Shown here: one piece after another, positions 25,679 to 35,822 of the stretch | Layout of the letters: the number at the start of each line of letters is the position of its first letter | Position numbering within the stretch: position 1 is the stretch's first letter | NCBI GenBank assembly: GCA_001942045.1 | Contig: MSTD01000005.1 | Location: forward strand, 123,547-169,994 | Direction of reading: 5' to 3' | Source: Mycolicibacterium porcinum | Lineage (GTDB): Bacteria; Actinomycetota; Actinomycetes; Mycobacteriales; Mycobacteriaceae | Length of the DNA: 46,448 nt | Position numbers and translations under genes: made by a program | Notes under the pieces: model-generated | What the model saw: only the letters and a program-made list of their open reading frames with translations | Told to the model about the DNA's origin: nothing | Databases searched by the model: none

Positions 25679-26845
25679 TCAGTGCGCGCCCGTCGCTACC
25701 CACGGCGCCCGCTCGGCGGTTGCGTCGTCAAGCACCAGTTCGGCTACCCGGGATCGGTGCGCCTCCGCACTGCCCAACAGCGCGGCATCGGTGGTGGCGC
25801 GTTTGAAGTACAGGTGCGCCTGGTGCTCCCAGGTGAATCCGATGCCGCCGTGCACCTGGATGGTGTCGGCGGCAATCTTGGCGAATGCCGCCGAGGCGGT
25901 GGCCTGCGCGATGCTGGCGGCCAGAGCCGGGTCGTCGGTGCCGTCGGTCAGCGCCCACACCGCGTGATACGTCGCCGAACGCGCGTGCTCGAGATCGACC
26001 AGGCAATCCGCCAGCCGGTGCTTGACGGCTTGGAACGATCCGATCTGCCTGCCGAACTGCAGTCGGGATTTGGCGTATTCCACCGACAGATCCAGCAGAT
26101 GCTGTGCGGCGCCGACCTGTTCGGCGGCCAGCAGCGCCGACGCCACCTGGAACGCGTGGGTGATGACGCGCTCGGCCTCGTCGGGGCCGGCCACCAGTTG
26201 CGCCGCAGCGGCGGTCAAAGCGATGGTGGCCTGCGGCCGGGTCAGGTCGAGCGTGACCAACCGGCTGCGCTGTACGCCGGGGTCCGTCGCATGGACCGCG
26301 TACAGGGCGACGCCGCTGGGTCCGGTGGCGGCCACCAGCAACACATCTGCGGCGTCGCCGTCCACGACCCGCTCCACCGTGCCGGTGAGCGTCCCGTCCT
26401 CGGCGACAGCGACATTCACCGCGGCGGGGTCGAACGCGCCCGCCTGGTCCGGGACTGCGAAGGCGGCGGTCCGGGTGCCCTCGGCGAGGGCACCGAGGAG
26501 GTCATCGCGGACCGGGCCGGCCGAGGCGGCGACGAGCGCCGGGATGGCCAGCAGCACCGTGCCGAACACCGGGCCGCAGGCCAGTGCCGCCCCCAGCTCT
26601 TCGACCGCGATGGCCTGGTCGACGAGCGTGCCGCCGGCTCCGCCGTCGGCCTCGGGAACCGCCAGGCCGAGCACGCCGAGCTCAGCACCCAACCGCGCCC
26701 AGACCTTCGGATCGAACCGCGATTCGGACTCCATCAGGGTCCGCACCGTCTGCTCGTCGAAGTTGTCGGCGCAGAACTTGCGGACCGCCGTCCGCAATTG
26801 CGTCTGCTCGTCGGTGAAGCTGAATTCAGCCCGGTCGTCAGCCAC
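25679..26845 (-). CDS. Acyl-CoA dehydrogenase, subunit lacking the usual catalytic Glu
   Basis: A 388-residue acyl-CoA dehydrogenase-fold protein. It opens AEFSFTDEQTQLRTAVRKF and keeps the FAD-dimer segment YAKSRLQFGRQIGSFQAVKH and IQVHGGIGFTWEH. Where active enzymes have YEGT or IEGGT, this one reads LLGSAEAHRSRVAEL, without the base. In mycobacterial sterol catabolism, such subunits pair with a Glu-bearing partner as alpha2beta2 FadE heterotetramers. GTG 26845 is chosen because GGAAGGAGAT (complement of 26851-26860) precedes it. It overlaps the end of the partner gene by 8 bp, so coupled expression is expected. Confidence 0.9.
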   Translation of the reverse strand: MADDRAEFSFTDEQTQLRTAVRKFCADNFDEQTVRTLMESESRFDPKVWARLGAELGVLGLAVPEADGGAGGTLVDQAIAVEELGAALACGPVFGTVLLAIPALVAASAGPVRDDLLGALAEGTRTAAFAVPDQAGAFDPAAVNVAVAEDGTLTGTVERVVDGDAADVLLVAATGPSGVALYAVHATDPGVQRSRLVTLDLTRPQATIALTAAAAQLVAGPDEAERVITHAFQVASALLAAEQVGAAQHLLDLSVEYAKSRLQFGRQIGSFQAVKHRLADCLVDLEHARSATYHAVWALTDGTDDPALAASIAQATASAAFAKIAADTIQVHGGIGFTWEHQAHLYFKRATTDAALLGSAEAHRSRVAELVLDDATAERAPWVATGAH

Positions 26846-28040
26846 GGGGGATCTCCTTCCACGGCATACCGGCATCGGCCCGCAGATCGCCGGGCAGCCC
26901 CAGGATCCGTTCGCCCAGAATGTTGCGCATCACCTCTGACGTGCCACCTTCGATCGTGTTGGCCTTGCTGCGCAGAAAGCGCTGCTGGATGGGACCGCGC
27001 CAGTCCTTGCCGTTCTCGTCCTCGTCGCGGTCACCCGATCCGTACCCGTGATACAGGATCCCTTCGGGCCCAAGCAGATCCATGCACCACTGGTAGATGT
27101 GCTGGTTGAGTTCGGCGCCGACGAGCTTTCCGATCGACCCTTCCGGACCCGGGCCACCGACGGTGGCGGCCGCGCGGGAACGTTCCGCGGTCAGCCGCTG
27201 GGCCTCGGAGCGCAGCCACAGCTGCGTCAGCCGGTCACGCAGCACCGGGGTACGCAGGTCCGGGCGTGATGCCCACAGCGCCACGGCATCCGAGATGGTG
27301 CCGGCTCCGCGTCGGTTGCCGCTGCCGCCGAGCGCGCTGCGTTCGTTCATCAGCGTCGTCATTGCGACGTTCCAGCCGTTGCCGATCTCGCCGAGCCGAT
27401 GCGCGTCGGGAATGCGGGCGTCGGTGATGTACACCTCGTTGAACTCGGCTTGGCCGGTCATCTGCCGTAGCGGTCGGGTTTCGACACCCGGCCCGTGCAT
27501 GTCGAGCACGAAGTACGTGAGGCCTTTGTGTTTGGGCACATCGGGATTCGAGCGGGCCAGCAGAAGCCCCCAGCGCGCGCGGTGCGCCAGGCTGGTCCAC
27601 ACCTTCTGACCGTTGAGCACCCACTCGTCACCGTCGCGGACCGCGGATGTGGCCAGCCCGGCCAGGTCTGATCCGGCTCCGGGCTCGGAGAACAGCTGGC
27701 ACCAGATGTGTTCGGTGCTCGCCAGCGGGCGCAGCCAGGACTTCTTGAGCTCTTCGGACTGAGCGTGTTCGCGGATCGTCGGCGCGGCCATGCCGTAGCC
27801 CATCGGATTGAGGCTCAACGGGATGGGCCCGCCGGCACCCTGCAGGATGCGGTCGGCCACGGCCTGAAGACCGCGCGACACCCCGAGACCGCCGAGGCCC
27901 TCCGGGAAGTGCACCCAGGACAAACCCGCGTCATAACAGGCGGCCAGGTATTCGGGGATCGGAACTTTCTTGGGGTCGTGGTCGGCCACGACCCGGCGGG
28001 CGAGGTCGGCGACCCGGTCCGCATCAGCGACGCTGCTCAT
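26838..28040 (-). CDS. Acyl-CoA dehydrogenase, catalytic subunit of a pair
   Basis: A 400-residue acyl-CoA dehydrogenase. Motifs: FSEPGAGSDLAGLAT (substrate/FAD loop), NGQKVWTSLAHRARWGLLLAR, and the C-terminal NTIEGGTSEVMRNILGERILGLP, with Glu in the catalytic position. This form matches the FadE subunits of the mycobacterial steroid and cholesterol side-chain type, which need a second subunit; that partner is the overlapping downstream gene. The start is taken at ATG 28040, 59 bp from the divergent oxidoreductase. A longer start near 28094 would overlap the opposing promoter and is less likely. Confidence 0.9.
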   Translation of the reverse strand: MSSVADADRVADLARRVVADHDPKKVPIPEYLAACYDAGLSWVHFPEGLGGLGVSRGLQAVADRILQGAGGPIPLSLNPMGYGMAAPTIREHAQSEELKKSWLRPLASTEHIWCQLFSEPGAGSDLAGLATSAVRDGDEWVLNGQKVWTSLAHRARWGLLLARSNPDVPKHKGLTYFVLDMHGPGVETRPLRQMTGQAEFNEVYITDARIPDAHRLGEIGNGWNVAMTTLMNERSALGGSGNRRGAGTISDAVALWASRPDLRTPVLRDRLTQLWLRSEAQRLTAERSRAAATVGGPGPEGSIGKLVGAELNQHIYQWCMDLLGPEGILYHGYGSGDRDEDENGKDWRGPIQQRFLRSKANTIEGGTSEVMRNILGERILGLPGDLRADAGMPWKEIPRG

Positions 28041-28099
28041 CCAGCCACGATAGGGAAAGGCATTCAGCGGCCCGCGGGCGGGCGGTAGCGTCACCGATC

Positions 28100-29236
28100 G
28101 TGGACCGAAAGCGCGTGGTGATCGCCGGGCTCGGTGACACCGGTGTGCTCACCGCGATCCGGTTGGCGCGCCGGTTCGACGTCGTCGGCATCTCGGTGAA
28201 CCCCGGCCTGGTCAGCGGTCAGGAACTCGGCACTCGGCTGGCCCGGCCTGACGACTGGGCGCGCAACTACTGGATCGGATTCGACCGGTTCCGTGAACTC
28301 GACCGGGTCCGCACCGTGCACGGCGCACTCACCGAGGCCGATCTGTCCGCCCGAACGGTCAGTGTGCGTGACGCCGACGGGACGACGCGGGTGGAATCCT
28401 ATGACGCCCTTGTTATCTCCACCGGCGTCACGAACGGATTTTGGCGGCAACCCGTTCTGCGGTCCGCGGCGGATGTCGACACCGGGCTGCGGACCGCACA
28501 CGAGCGGTTGGGTTCGGCACGGTCGGTGGCCGTCATCGGCGGTGGCGCGGCGGCGGCGAGCAGTGCGGCCAACATCGCCGTCCGGTGGCCGGATACGCGG
28601 GTGGGACTCTACTACCCGGGTGAACACCCTCTGCCGCAACATCATCGGCGGACCCGAAAGCGTGTCGAGAGCAGGCTGACCGCGGTGGGCGTGACGCTGC
28701 ACCCCGGGCATCGAGCCGTGGTGCCCGACGGTTTCGACTGCGCGGCCATCACCTCCGAGCCCGTGCAGTGGCGCGGTGGCCAGGCGCCGGTACAGGCGGA
28801 TGCCGTGTTGTGGGCGATCGGGCGGGTGCGGCCCAACACCGCCTGGCTGCCGGCGGACATCCTCGACGAGCGCGGGTTCGTGCGGGTGACGCCGGAACTC
28901 CAGGTGCCGGGATTCGACGGCGTGTTCGCTGTGGGTGACGTCGCGGCCACCGACCCGTTGCGTTCCTCGGCCCGCAACCGGGCCGACGGACTGCTGGCCC
29001 GCAATGTGTCCGCCCATTTCACCGGCGACCGGATGCGTCGTTACCGGCCGCCGGCCAGCCGGTGGGGATCGGTGCTCGGCGTGCAACCGGACGGGCTGGA
29101 GGTGTTCGCGCCCAACGGGTTTGCCTTCCGGTTCCCATCGTGGTCGATTGAGCGGGTGCTGCGGCCGTGGATCGTCCGCCGCGGCATCTATCGCGGTGTG
29201 CGGGCCGGGGATCAGTACATCGTCACCAACGGCTGA
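28100..29236 (+). CDS. FAD/NAD(P)-dependent oxidoreductase (AIF/NDH-2-like)
   Basis: A 378-residue two-dinucleotide-binding flavoprotein. The FAD-binding motif VVIAGLGDTGVLTAI is at the N-terminus (about 6-20), the NAD(P)-binding motif VAVIGGGAAAASSAANI is at about 150-166, and the third FAD motif VFAVGDVAATDPL is near residue 275. The order and length fit the AIF/FSP1 and type II NADH dehydrogenase-like family. No membrane helix or redox-active CxxC is present. The electron acceptor is unknown. GTG 28100 is used. It is divergent from the acyl-CoA dehydrogenase pair; its 3' end overlaps the convergent cupin gene by 25 bp. Confidence 0.85.
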   Translation: MDRKRVVIAGLGDTGVLTAIRLARRFDVVGISVNPGLVSGQELGTRLARPDDWARNYWIGFDRFRELDRVRTVHGALTEADLSARTVSVRDADGTTRVESYDALVISTGVTNGFWRQPVLRSAADVDTGLRTAHERLGSARSVAVIGGGAAAASSAANIAVRWPDTRVGLYYPGEHPLPQHHRRTRKRVESRLTAVGVTLHPGHRAVVPDGFDCAAITSEPVQWRGGQAPVQADAVLWAIGRVRPNTAWLPADILDERGFVRVTPELQVPGFDGVFAVGDVAATDPLRSSARNRADGLLARNVSAHFTGDRMRRYRPPASRWGSVLGVQPDGLEVFAPNGFAFRFPSWSIERVLRPWIVRRGIYRGVRAGDQYIVTNG

Positions 29237-29622
29237 TCGACGGGCACCACGTAAGTGGACAACATCAGAGTCCGGACCGTGCCGACGTTGTGGGCGTTGT
29301 GGACGACGCCTGCCGGGATGAGGAACGGGTCCCCCGAATGGAGATGCTGGGTCGGGCGGTCGTCGAACACCATGTCGACGTCGCCCTGCACGATGTAGCC
29401 GACTTCCGGTCCAGGGTGGCTGTGGCGGCCCGACTCCTTGCCGACCGGGATCTCGAACCTGGTCTGGACGATCTCGAAACCCGGTGTGGGAGCGGCGGAA
29501 CGCTGAAGTTCCGTGCGGAACACGCCCGCGGTCGGATCGTCGGCGAGCGCGGTGGGGGCGGTGAGAGTCGCGGTGGCAACGGTCACGGCGAGGGCGGTCA
29601 GGGTGAGGCGGGTGCGGGTCAT
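29212..29622 (-). CDS. Exported cupin-domain protein
   Basis: A 136-residue secreted cupin. Signal peptide: MTRTRLTLTALAVTVATATL with cleavage near PTALADDP. The cupin_2 barrel follows, with motif 1 GRHSHPGPEVGYIVQG and motif 2 PFLIPAGVVHNAHN supplying the His/Glu metal-binding set. Small periplasmic cupins bind a metal and may act as simple oxygenases or ligand binders; the substrate is unknown. It overlaps the end of the oxidoreductase gene by 25 bp in the convergent direction. A strong hairpin at 29705-29760 separates it from the upstream mycolyltransferase gene, so it probably has its own promoter in 29623-29704. Confidence 0.85.
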   Translation of the reverse strand: MTRTRLTLTALAVTVATATLTAPTALADDPTAGVFRTELQRSAAPTPGFEIVQTRFEIPVGKESGRHSHPGPEVGYIVQGDVDMVFDDRPTQHLHSGDPFLIPAGVVHNAHNVGTVRTLMLSTYVVPVDQPLVTMY

Positions 29623-29704
29623 GACTCCATGACACTCGCCTCAAGTCATCGAGTCCAACGATGATTTTTGATGTAAACCATCTGTATCAGGGATGACTCC
29701 TTCG

Positions 29705-29760
29705 CGTTCGTAACGCCACGGCGAAAATTCGGCCGAATTCCCGCCATGGCGTTACGAACG
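29705..29760 (-). terminator. Terminator hairpin downstream of the mycolyltransferase gene
   Basis: CGTTCGTAACGCCA (29705-29718) pairs with TGGCGTTACGAACG (29747-29760): a 14-bp perfect stem. The loop holds a further nested palindrome (ATTCGGCCGAAT). It begins 4 bp after the minus-strand stop at 29765 and precedes the cupin gene. Confidence 0.8.
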
Positions 29761-29764
29761 TGGC

Positions 29765-31099
<1,335 letters not shown>

Positions 31100-31155
31100 C
31101 TAACAACGGCTGAGCTGGGTCTGCCGGGGCCGCGCCTGGCGTAACCCCTCTGTTA

Positions 31156-32034
31156 TCAAGGTGATTCGCTTCCGATGCCGGAGCGTCCGGACCGGCGCCA
31201 CTCGCGTGGTGAGAGGCCGTGGGTCCGCCGGAACTGACGGCTGAAGTATCCGGGATCGGCCATTCCCACCCGGGCGGCGACCTCCGCCACGGGCAGGTCC
31301 GTATCGCCGAGCAGGGCCCGCGCCTGACTCATCCGGCGCTCGCTGATCCACTCGCCGACCGTGCGTCCGGTCCGCCGGCGGACCACCGTGGTGAGATGAC
31401 CGGCCGTCATCCCGACCTCGTCGGCGATGTCACGCAAGGACAGCGGTTCCGACAGCCTGCGGTCGATCGCCGAGAACACCTCGGCCAGCAATGGCTCTCC
31501 GCTGCGCCGCAGATCGCCGACCACGTCGTCGGCGAACCGGGCCAGGTCGATCAGCAGCAGGGTCAGATGCGCGAGTACGGCTTGCCGGTATCCTGCCCGC
31601 CGTTCACCCAGTTCGGCCTCGATCGCTCGGATCATGCTGTCCCACAGTGGTTATCGTTCGTCAGGTATGTGCAACAGGAGCAGGCCACCGGATCGGCCGT
31701 GAATGAACGGAAACAGCAGGGGGTGGGCCTGCCAGGTGGGCCAGGGTGAGCCGGCGTCATGCCCCAGCGCGGCGGGATCGAAGTACACGCCGACCCCGTC
31801 GGACTCGGCGGTCAGCGGTCGTGGGTCGATCACCTCGCCGGCCGCCACCACGTAGACCACTCCTTCGGTGGGCACGTACCAGAGCACCGGGAAGTCGTGG
31901 ATATGCGGACGGTGTTCGGGCAGCTCTGCGCGTCGGCCCCTGGTCACCGATACCGGCGGGACGTCGTGATCCGTCCAGTACCGGTAGACGGGGACGCCGT
32001 CGCGGTGGCGCACCAAGCGAGAGGCGTTGGGCAT
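31156..32034 (-). pseudogene. AraC family regulator interrupted by an in-frame TAA
   Basis: The first half (32034 to 31654) encodes a cupin-type sensor: GVPVYRYWTDHDVPP, HRPHIHDFPVLWYVP, YFDPAALGHD, up to GLLLLHIPDER. A TAA then occurs at 31651-31653 in the same frame, after which the frame continues PLWDSMIRAIEAELGERRAG and on to two good HTH motifs (LRDIADEVGMTAGHLTTV, VAEVAARVGMADPGYFSRQF). No frameshift is needed to join them, so one nonsense change breaks an otherwise normal ~290-residue regulator. A separate product from ATG 31635 with only the DNA-binding half is possible. It is divergent from the methyltransferase gene at 32100. A sequencing error cannot be excluded. Confidence 0.8.
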
Positions 32035-32099
32035 GAAGCCAAAGATAATCCTGATTCGGCCAATATTCACCCGACTATCGGTGTCTGACGGGGTAGATC

Positions 32100-32702
32100 A
32101 TGGAAATCATGACCGAACATCGTCCACATCTTCTGCGGAACCGGCATGACTACCTGCCGGCCGCAGGCCACGACGCGTTCCTGCCCGGCTACGACCTGCT
32201 GACCCGGGTGCTCGGGATGAACCCGGCCTACCGCGACCTGGTCGCGCGGGCCGCACTGTCAGACGGCCAGAATGTCATCGAAATAGGTTGTGGAACCGGA
32301 AATCTCACGGTCCGCGCCAAGAAGGCGTACCCGGACGCCGAGATCGTCGGGACGGACCCCGATCCGCGGGCGCTGCAGCGTGCTGAGCGAAAAGCCAAGG
32401 GCCTCAAAGGTATCGGGTTCATCCGGGCATATGCCCAGGCACTGCCGTTCGGCGACGGCGAGTTCGACCAGGCGCTGTCCTCGATGATGCTGCACCACCT
32501 CGACGAATCGACCAAGATCGGAGCCCTCCGCGAGCTGTTCCGGGTCCTGAAGCCGGGCGGTGCGGTGCACGTCGTCGACGTGCGCGGCGACGCTCTGCCT
32601 CGGCTGTTCGAGACCGCCGGGTTCGATTGCGCGGTGGTGGGATCCGGGCGCATCCGGCTGGCCGGAAAACTCACGTACCTCCGCGCGACGCGTCCGGCGT
32701 GA
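32100..32702 (+). CDS. Class I SAM-dependent methyltransferase
   Basis: A 200-residue methyltransferase of the Methyltransf_11/25 type. The SAM-binding motif I is VIEIGCGTGNLTVRA (about 60-74), motif II acidic residue in IVGTDPDPRAL, then IRAYAQALPFGDGEFDQALS and the post-motif LRELFRVLKPGGAVHVVDV. A target substrate is not evident. The start may be ATG 32100 or ATG 32109. It is divergent (65 bp) from the broken AraC gene, which would have been its natural regulator, and overlaps the convergent CocE/NonD hydrolase gene by 32 bp at its 3' end. Confidence 0.88.
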   Translation: MEIMTEHRPHLLRNRHDYLPAAGHDAFLPGYDLLTRVLGMNPAYRDLVARAALSDGQNVIEIGCGTGNLTVRAKKAYPDAEIVGTDPDPRALQRAERKAKGLKGIGFIRAYAQALPFGDGEFDQALSSMMLHHLDESTKIGALRELFRVLKPGGAVHVVDVRGDALPRLFETAGFDCAVVGSGRIRLAGKLTYLRATRPA

Positions 32703-34611
32703 ATGCGGCAGGCTCGGCCAACGGGATGAGCAGGCTCGACGGCGTCTGGCCGCCCTGACGGATCCGGTAGGTGCCGCCGGCCAGGGCGTGGCGAGCCGGT
32801 TGAGTGGGCACCAGGTGCGGGAAGTCGTAGGTGGTCAGCGTCAGCCGTAACCGGTGGCCCGGCTCGATCAGCGCCGCGGTGGGGAAGACGTCCAGGTCGT
32901 AGCGGGTCAGCTCACCGGGCACCACCGGCGCGACGGCGGCGCGGGTGCTGATGTGATGCGGCCGCAGAACATTTCCGTCCGCCGTGTACCACGTCGTCTC
33001 CGGATCCAGCGCCCGGTGCGATCCGAGCAGCGCGCCCTGGGTCAGCGGCCGGCTGGCACCGTCCGGTGCCACATCGTCGAGATGGGCCACCCACAGGGTT
33101 TCGGTGGTGTCGGCGGTCGCCTGCACGGTCAACGTGACCGGGCCCGCGATCAGCTTGGCCTCGGTGAACTCGTCCGTGGTGTAGGTCAGGGCCTCGCGTT
33201 GCAGCCTGCGGTTGTCCAGGTCGTACCGGATTCGCCGCCCCCCCTGCGCGGCCATGAAGCTGCCCATCCCGAGGGTCCACTGTTCGAGGCTGCGGCCGGA
33301 TATCGGCCCACGCACCGTGTAGCGCAGGGTGGCCTCAGTCTGCTCGGCGGCCGGTTCGGAGGCGAGATGGCCACCTTCGGCCAGATACAGCCGCGTCGGC
33401 GTGGCCTCAGGGAACGGATAGTCCTCTGCCCGGAACCACGACCGGCTGCCGATGGCCTGGAAGCGGATGGGCGAACCGGTGACCGCGGCCGAGGCGTCGT
33501 CCTTGAGCCAGCGGTCGAACCAGCGCAGCTGCAGCGCATGCAGATGCAGGCCGTCCAGATCCGAGACGTGATACCAGGGGCCCATGATCAGCTGCACCCG
33601 GTCTGAGAGCGGCTGGCCGGGCTCCATCGGAGCGGTGGGCGGCCTGCCGGTGTAGGCGTTCTGCAGCGCGGCGTAGTTGAGCGGGGCACCGCGTTGGAAG
33701 GCGTCGTGCCAGCCGCCGACCAGAAACACCGCGACGTCGTTCTTCGCGATGTCGGGCAGCACGTCCGAGGCGCGCATGGTGTCCCAGAACGGACCGTCGA
33801 AGGCCGTATCCCCGCCGGCAGCAGCGTCACCGATCATGCTGCGGAAGTAATGACGCTGGTCGCGTCCGCGTTGCCGGACCGCTGCCAGGCCGCCGGCCCG
33901 GGGCCGCTCATGAGCACCGCGTTTGGCGAACTCCAGCGCCGGGTTGACCACGTTGAGCAGTGAATAGACCGCACCGTAGGCGCGGACGGTCCGCATGTGC
34001 GGCACGCCGCCCATGGTGACCACATCGCGGTAGAAGTCGTTGGCCGCCATCACCGGGAAGATCGCCTTCAGCGGTGAATCGGGCCCGACGGCAGCGGCGG
34101 TGAGCAGCTGGTTGATGGCGAGGTAGGAGATACCGAACATCCCGACTCGGCCGTTGGAATTCGGCAGCCGCGCAGCCCAATTCACGAGATCGACGCCGTC
34201 GGAGACCTGAACGGCGCCCAGCATCTCGAACGATCCGCCGGACGCGCCGGTGCCGCGCACATCGGCCATCACTTCGATGTAACCGCGCCGGATCAGGTAC
34301 GGGGTGGCCCCGCCGCCGATCTGGGCGGCCGGCGGCGGGGCCTTCTTGCCGTAGGGCGTGATGGACAGCAGCACCGGGAACGGTCCGGGCGCCGGTGCCC
34401 CGGTCTCGGGGACCGTCGGATAGTGAATGTCGGCCCGCAGTACCGTGCCGTCGGACGCGCGGACCGCCACGTTGTGGTGAACTCCGACGCCGTAGCGGGC
34501 CGGAGGCGGCGTCCAGGCCGGCTCCAGTGGTGACGGGTTGCGTTTACGGACGCGAGTCGCCGATTGCCCGGCCACCCTCTTGCCTCGGACCACCTGCCAC
34601 GGGTTCGCCAT
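32671..34611 (-). CDS. CocE/NonD family hydrolase (peptidase S15-like)
   Basis: A 646-residue hydrolase. The N-terminal catalytic domain has the S15 pattern VAVRASDGTVLRADIHYP, RGYIEVMADVRGTGASGG, and the nucleophile elbow MFGISYLAINQL, where Ser of GxSYxA is the nucleophile. A likely His is in MGPWYHVSD and Asp in VGGWHDAF. The C-terminal ~250 residues form the jelly-roll domain (LTVQATADTTETLWVAHLDDV; TRYDLDVFPTAALIEPGHR). Members include cocaine esterase and acyl-hydrolases; the substrate here is unknown. No signal peptide is seen. It overlaps the methyltransferase end by 32 bp. Confidence 0.9.
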   Translation of the reverse strand: MANPWQVVRGKRVAGQSATRVRKRNPSPLEPAWTPPPARYGVGVHHNVAVRASDGTVLRADIHYPTVPETGAPAPGPFPVLLSITPYGKKAPPPAAQIGGGATPYLIRRGYIEVMADVRGTGASGGSFEMLGAVQVSDGVDLVNWAARLPNSNGRVGMFGISYLAINQLLTAAAVGPDSPLKAIFPVMAANDFYRDVVTMGGVPHMRTVRAYGAVYSLLNVVNPALEFAKRGAHERPRAGGLAAVRQRGRDQRHYFRSMIGDAAAGGDTAFDGPFWDTMRASDVLPDIAKNDVAVFLVGGWHDAFQRGAPLNYAALQNAYTGRPPTAPMEPGQPLSDRVQLIMGPWYHVSDLDGLHLHALQLRWFDRWLKDDASAAVTGSPIRFQAIGSRSWFRAEDYPFPEATPTRLYLAEGGHLASEPAAEQTEATLRYTVRGPISGRSLEQWTLGMGSFMAAQGGRRIRYDLDNRRLQREALTYTTDEFTEAKLIAGPVTLTVQATADTTETLWVAHLDDVAPDGASRPLTQGALLGSHRALDPETTWYTADGNVLRPHHISTRAAVAPVVPGELTRYDLDVFPTAALIEPGHRLRLTLTTYDFPHLVPTQPARHALAGGTYRIRQGGQTPSSLLIPLAEPAAFTPDASRGGT

Positions 34612-34653
34612 CCGTCCTCCTTGACGCGTGTCGGCCTGGCTCCACCGTAATCA

Positions 34654-35052
34654 CTATCCGGCCATGAACTCCGAGTAGGCCGAGGCCAACTCGGGCGACA
34701 ACGCCGTCACGTTGCACGCCCGCTGCGTGTCCCCGATGGGCGCCAGGATGCCGCGCAGGTCGTAGTACTCCTGCGGGTTGGCGGTGAAGTACCCGCGCAG
34801 CGTGGCCGCGGCCTGCGGACGCGGCTGGGTGAACGCGGTGGTCACGGCCTGGTTGGCGCCCGGGTGGCTGTCCAGGTAGGCGCGCGCGGCACCGGTCGTG
34901 CTGCTGACGGTGCCGGCCACCGCACTGGCGCTGCAGTCGGGTGCGGCTGCCGCCGTCGGTGCGCCGATCATCGCCGCGGCGACGCCGCCGAGCAGGCTGG
35001 CGGTACAAGCGCCCGCAATTCCACGGCGCGCGGTGATACCAGTGAATTTCAT
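34654..35052 (-). CDS. Mycobacterial haemophore (heme-binding secreted protein)
   Basis: A 132-residue exported protein. Signal peptide KFTGITARRGIAGACTASLL... ends near AAAAPDC. The mature part, CSASAVAGTVSSTT, AYLDSHPGANQAVTTAF, LRGYFTANPQEYYDLRGIL, GDTQRACNV, matches the small all-helical haemophore family of Rv0203, which carries heme to MmpL3/MmpL11. Two Cys near the ends of the domain should form the conserved disulfide. ATG 35052 has a GAAGGA site upstream. No IdeR box was found upstream, and no MmpL gene is adjacent. It lies just upstream (43 bp beyond its stop) of the CocE/NonD gene on the same strand. Confidence 0.85.
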   Translation of the reverse strand: MKFTGITARRGIAGACTASLLGGVAAAMIGAPTAAAAPDCSASAVAGTVSSTTGAARAYLDSHPGANQAVTTAFTQPRPQAAATLRGYFTANPQEYYDLRGILAPIGDTQRACNVTALSPELASAYSEFMAG

Positions 35053-35324
35053 GATCGTTTTCCTTCGGGATTCTGATGTCCCCAACCCGAATTCGAAAGT
35101 AACCGGACGGCAGCCGAGCAAACCCTCGATGCTGTGAAACGGCTGTGACGGATGTGATGGCGTTACACCGCGCGGTCGTGAATTGCGCCTCAATGCCCCC
35201 GAATTCCGGCCGATGATCTTGAAATGTCTCAGAGACCGGTCGCCATTCTTAATTGATCGTGATCTGTGCCGCCCGGCGTAGTGACCGAATCGTTATCCAG
35301 GCACCGCACAGCTAATCGATCGGT

Positions 35325-35762
35325 TCACCGTTTCAGGGTTAGCCCGGACAGGGAATTGCGGAGGCCGCCATCGCGGTAGATCTGCACACCGGCGACGGCC
35401 AGCATGATCGCGGCGGTTGCCAGGTGCACGACGGCGTCGGTGGTGTTGTTGGGGAAGGCGAATATGACAGCCACCTGGTTCGAGAAGAATGCCCAGATCC
35501 CCGGCAGCGCCCCGGCCACCGCCGCCAATAGGAGATAGAGCACGGCCCAGGATTTTCGCCGGCACAAGATCAGGCCGGGGCCGAACAATGCCAGCCCGGC
35601 CACCGCATGCCAGCCGTTGTAGTCCATCCCGAGAATCGGCGTGGTCGGCGCGTCCGGGCCGATGGCGAAACTCGGCTCGGCAATGAATCCGATGATTGCC
35701 TGCGCCACGTGGAACAGCGAGATGATCAGTAATCCCCATTGTGCGAAACTCCACCGCCGCAT
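35325..35762 (-). CDS. Small four-helix membrane protein (DUF4383-like)
   Basis: A 145-residue integral membrane protein with four likely transmembrane segments at about residues 8-28, 48-66, 71-90 and 109-129. The order and the short loops (GMDYNGWHAVAGL between helices 1 and 2; FPNNTTDAVVHLA before helix 4) resemble the actinobacterial DUF4383 family. No catalytic or metal-binding motif is apparent. It is divergent (60 bp) from the GNAT gene; the gap carries an ACTACA-GCG-TGTAGT inverted repeat. The 272 bp downstream to the haemophore gene hold no evident gene. Function unknown. Confidence 0.75.
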   Translation of the reverse strand: MRRWSFAQWGLLIISLFHVAQAIIGFIAEPSFAIGPDAPTTPILGMDYNGWHAVAGLALFGPGLILCRRKSWAVLYLLLAAVAGALPGIWAFFSNQVAVIFAFPNNTTDAVVHLATAAIMLAVAGVQIYRDGGLRNSLSGLTLKR

Positions 35763-35780
35763 ATCGGCGACGCTACGTCT

Positions 35781-35795
35781 ACTACAGCGTGTAGT
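35781..35795. promoter_or_regulatory. Inverted repeat ACTACA-GCG-TGTAGT, possible BlaI/CopY-type operator
   Basis: A perfect 6-3-6 inverted repeat between the divergent membrane-protein and GNAT genes. ACTACA...TGTAGT half-sites recall BlaI/MecI/CopY operators (TACA-N-TGTA core), though the spacing here is 3 bp. No BlaI gene is in the window. Confidence 0.4.
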
Positions 35796-35822
35796 CAACG
35801 GTTCGAGTCGTATGGTCGGGGA

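Noticed and set aside
28091..29644. 517-codon minus-strand frame
   Set aside because: Antisense to the FAD/NAD(P) oxidoreductase with two intact dinucleotide-binding motifs.
35053..35120. IdeR box ahead of the haemophore gene
   Set aside because: No TTAGGTTAGGCTAACC-like sequence is visible.
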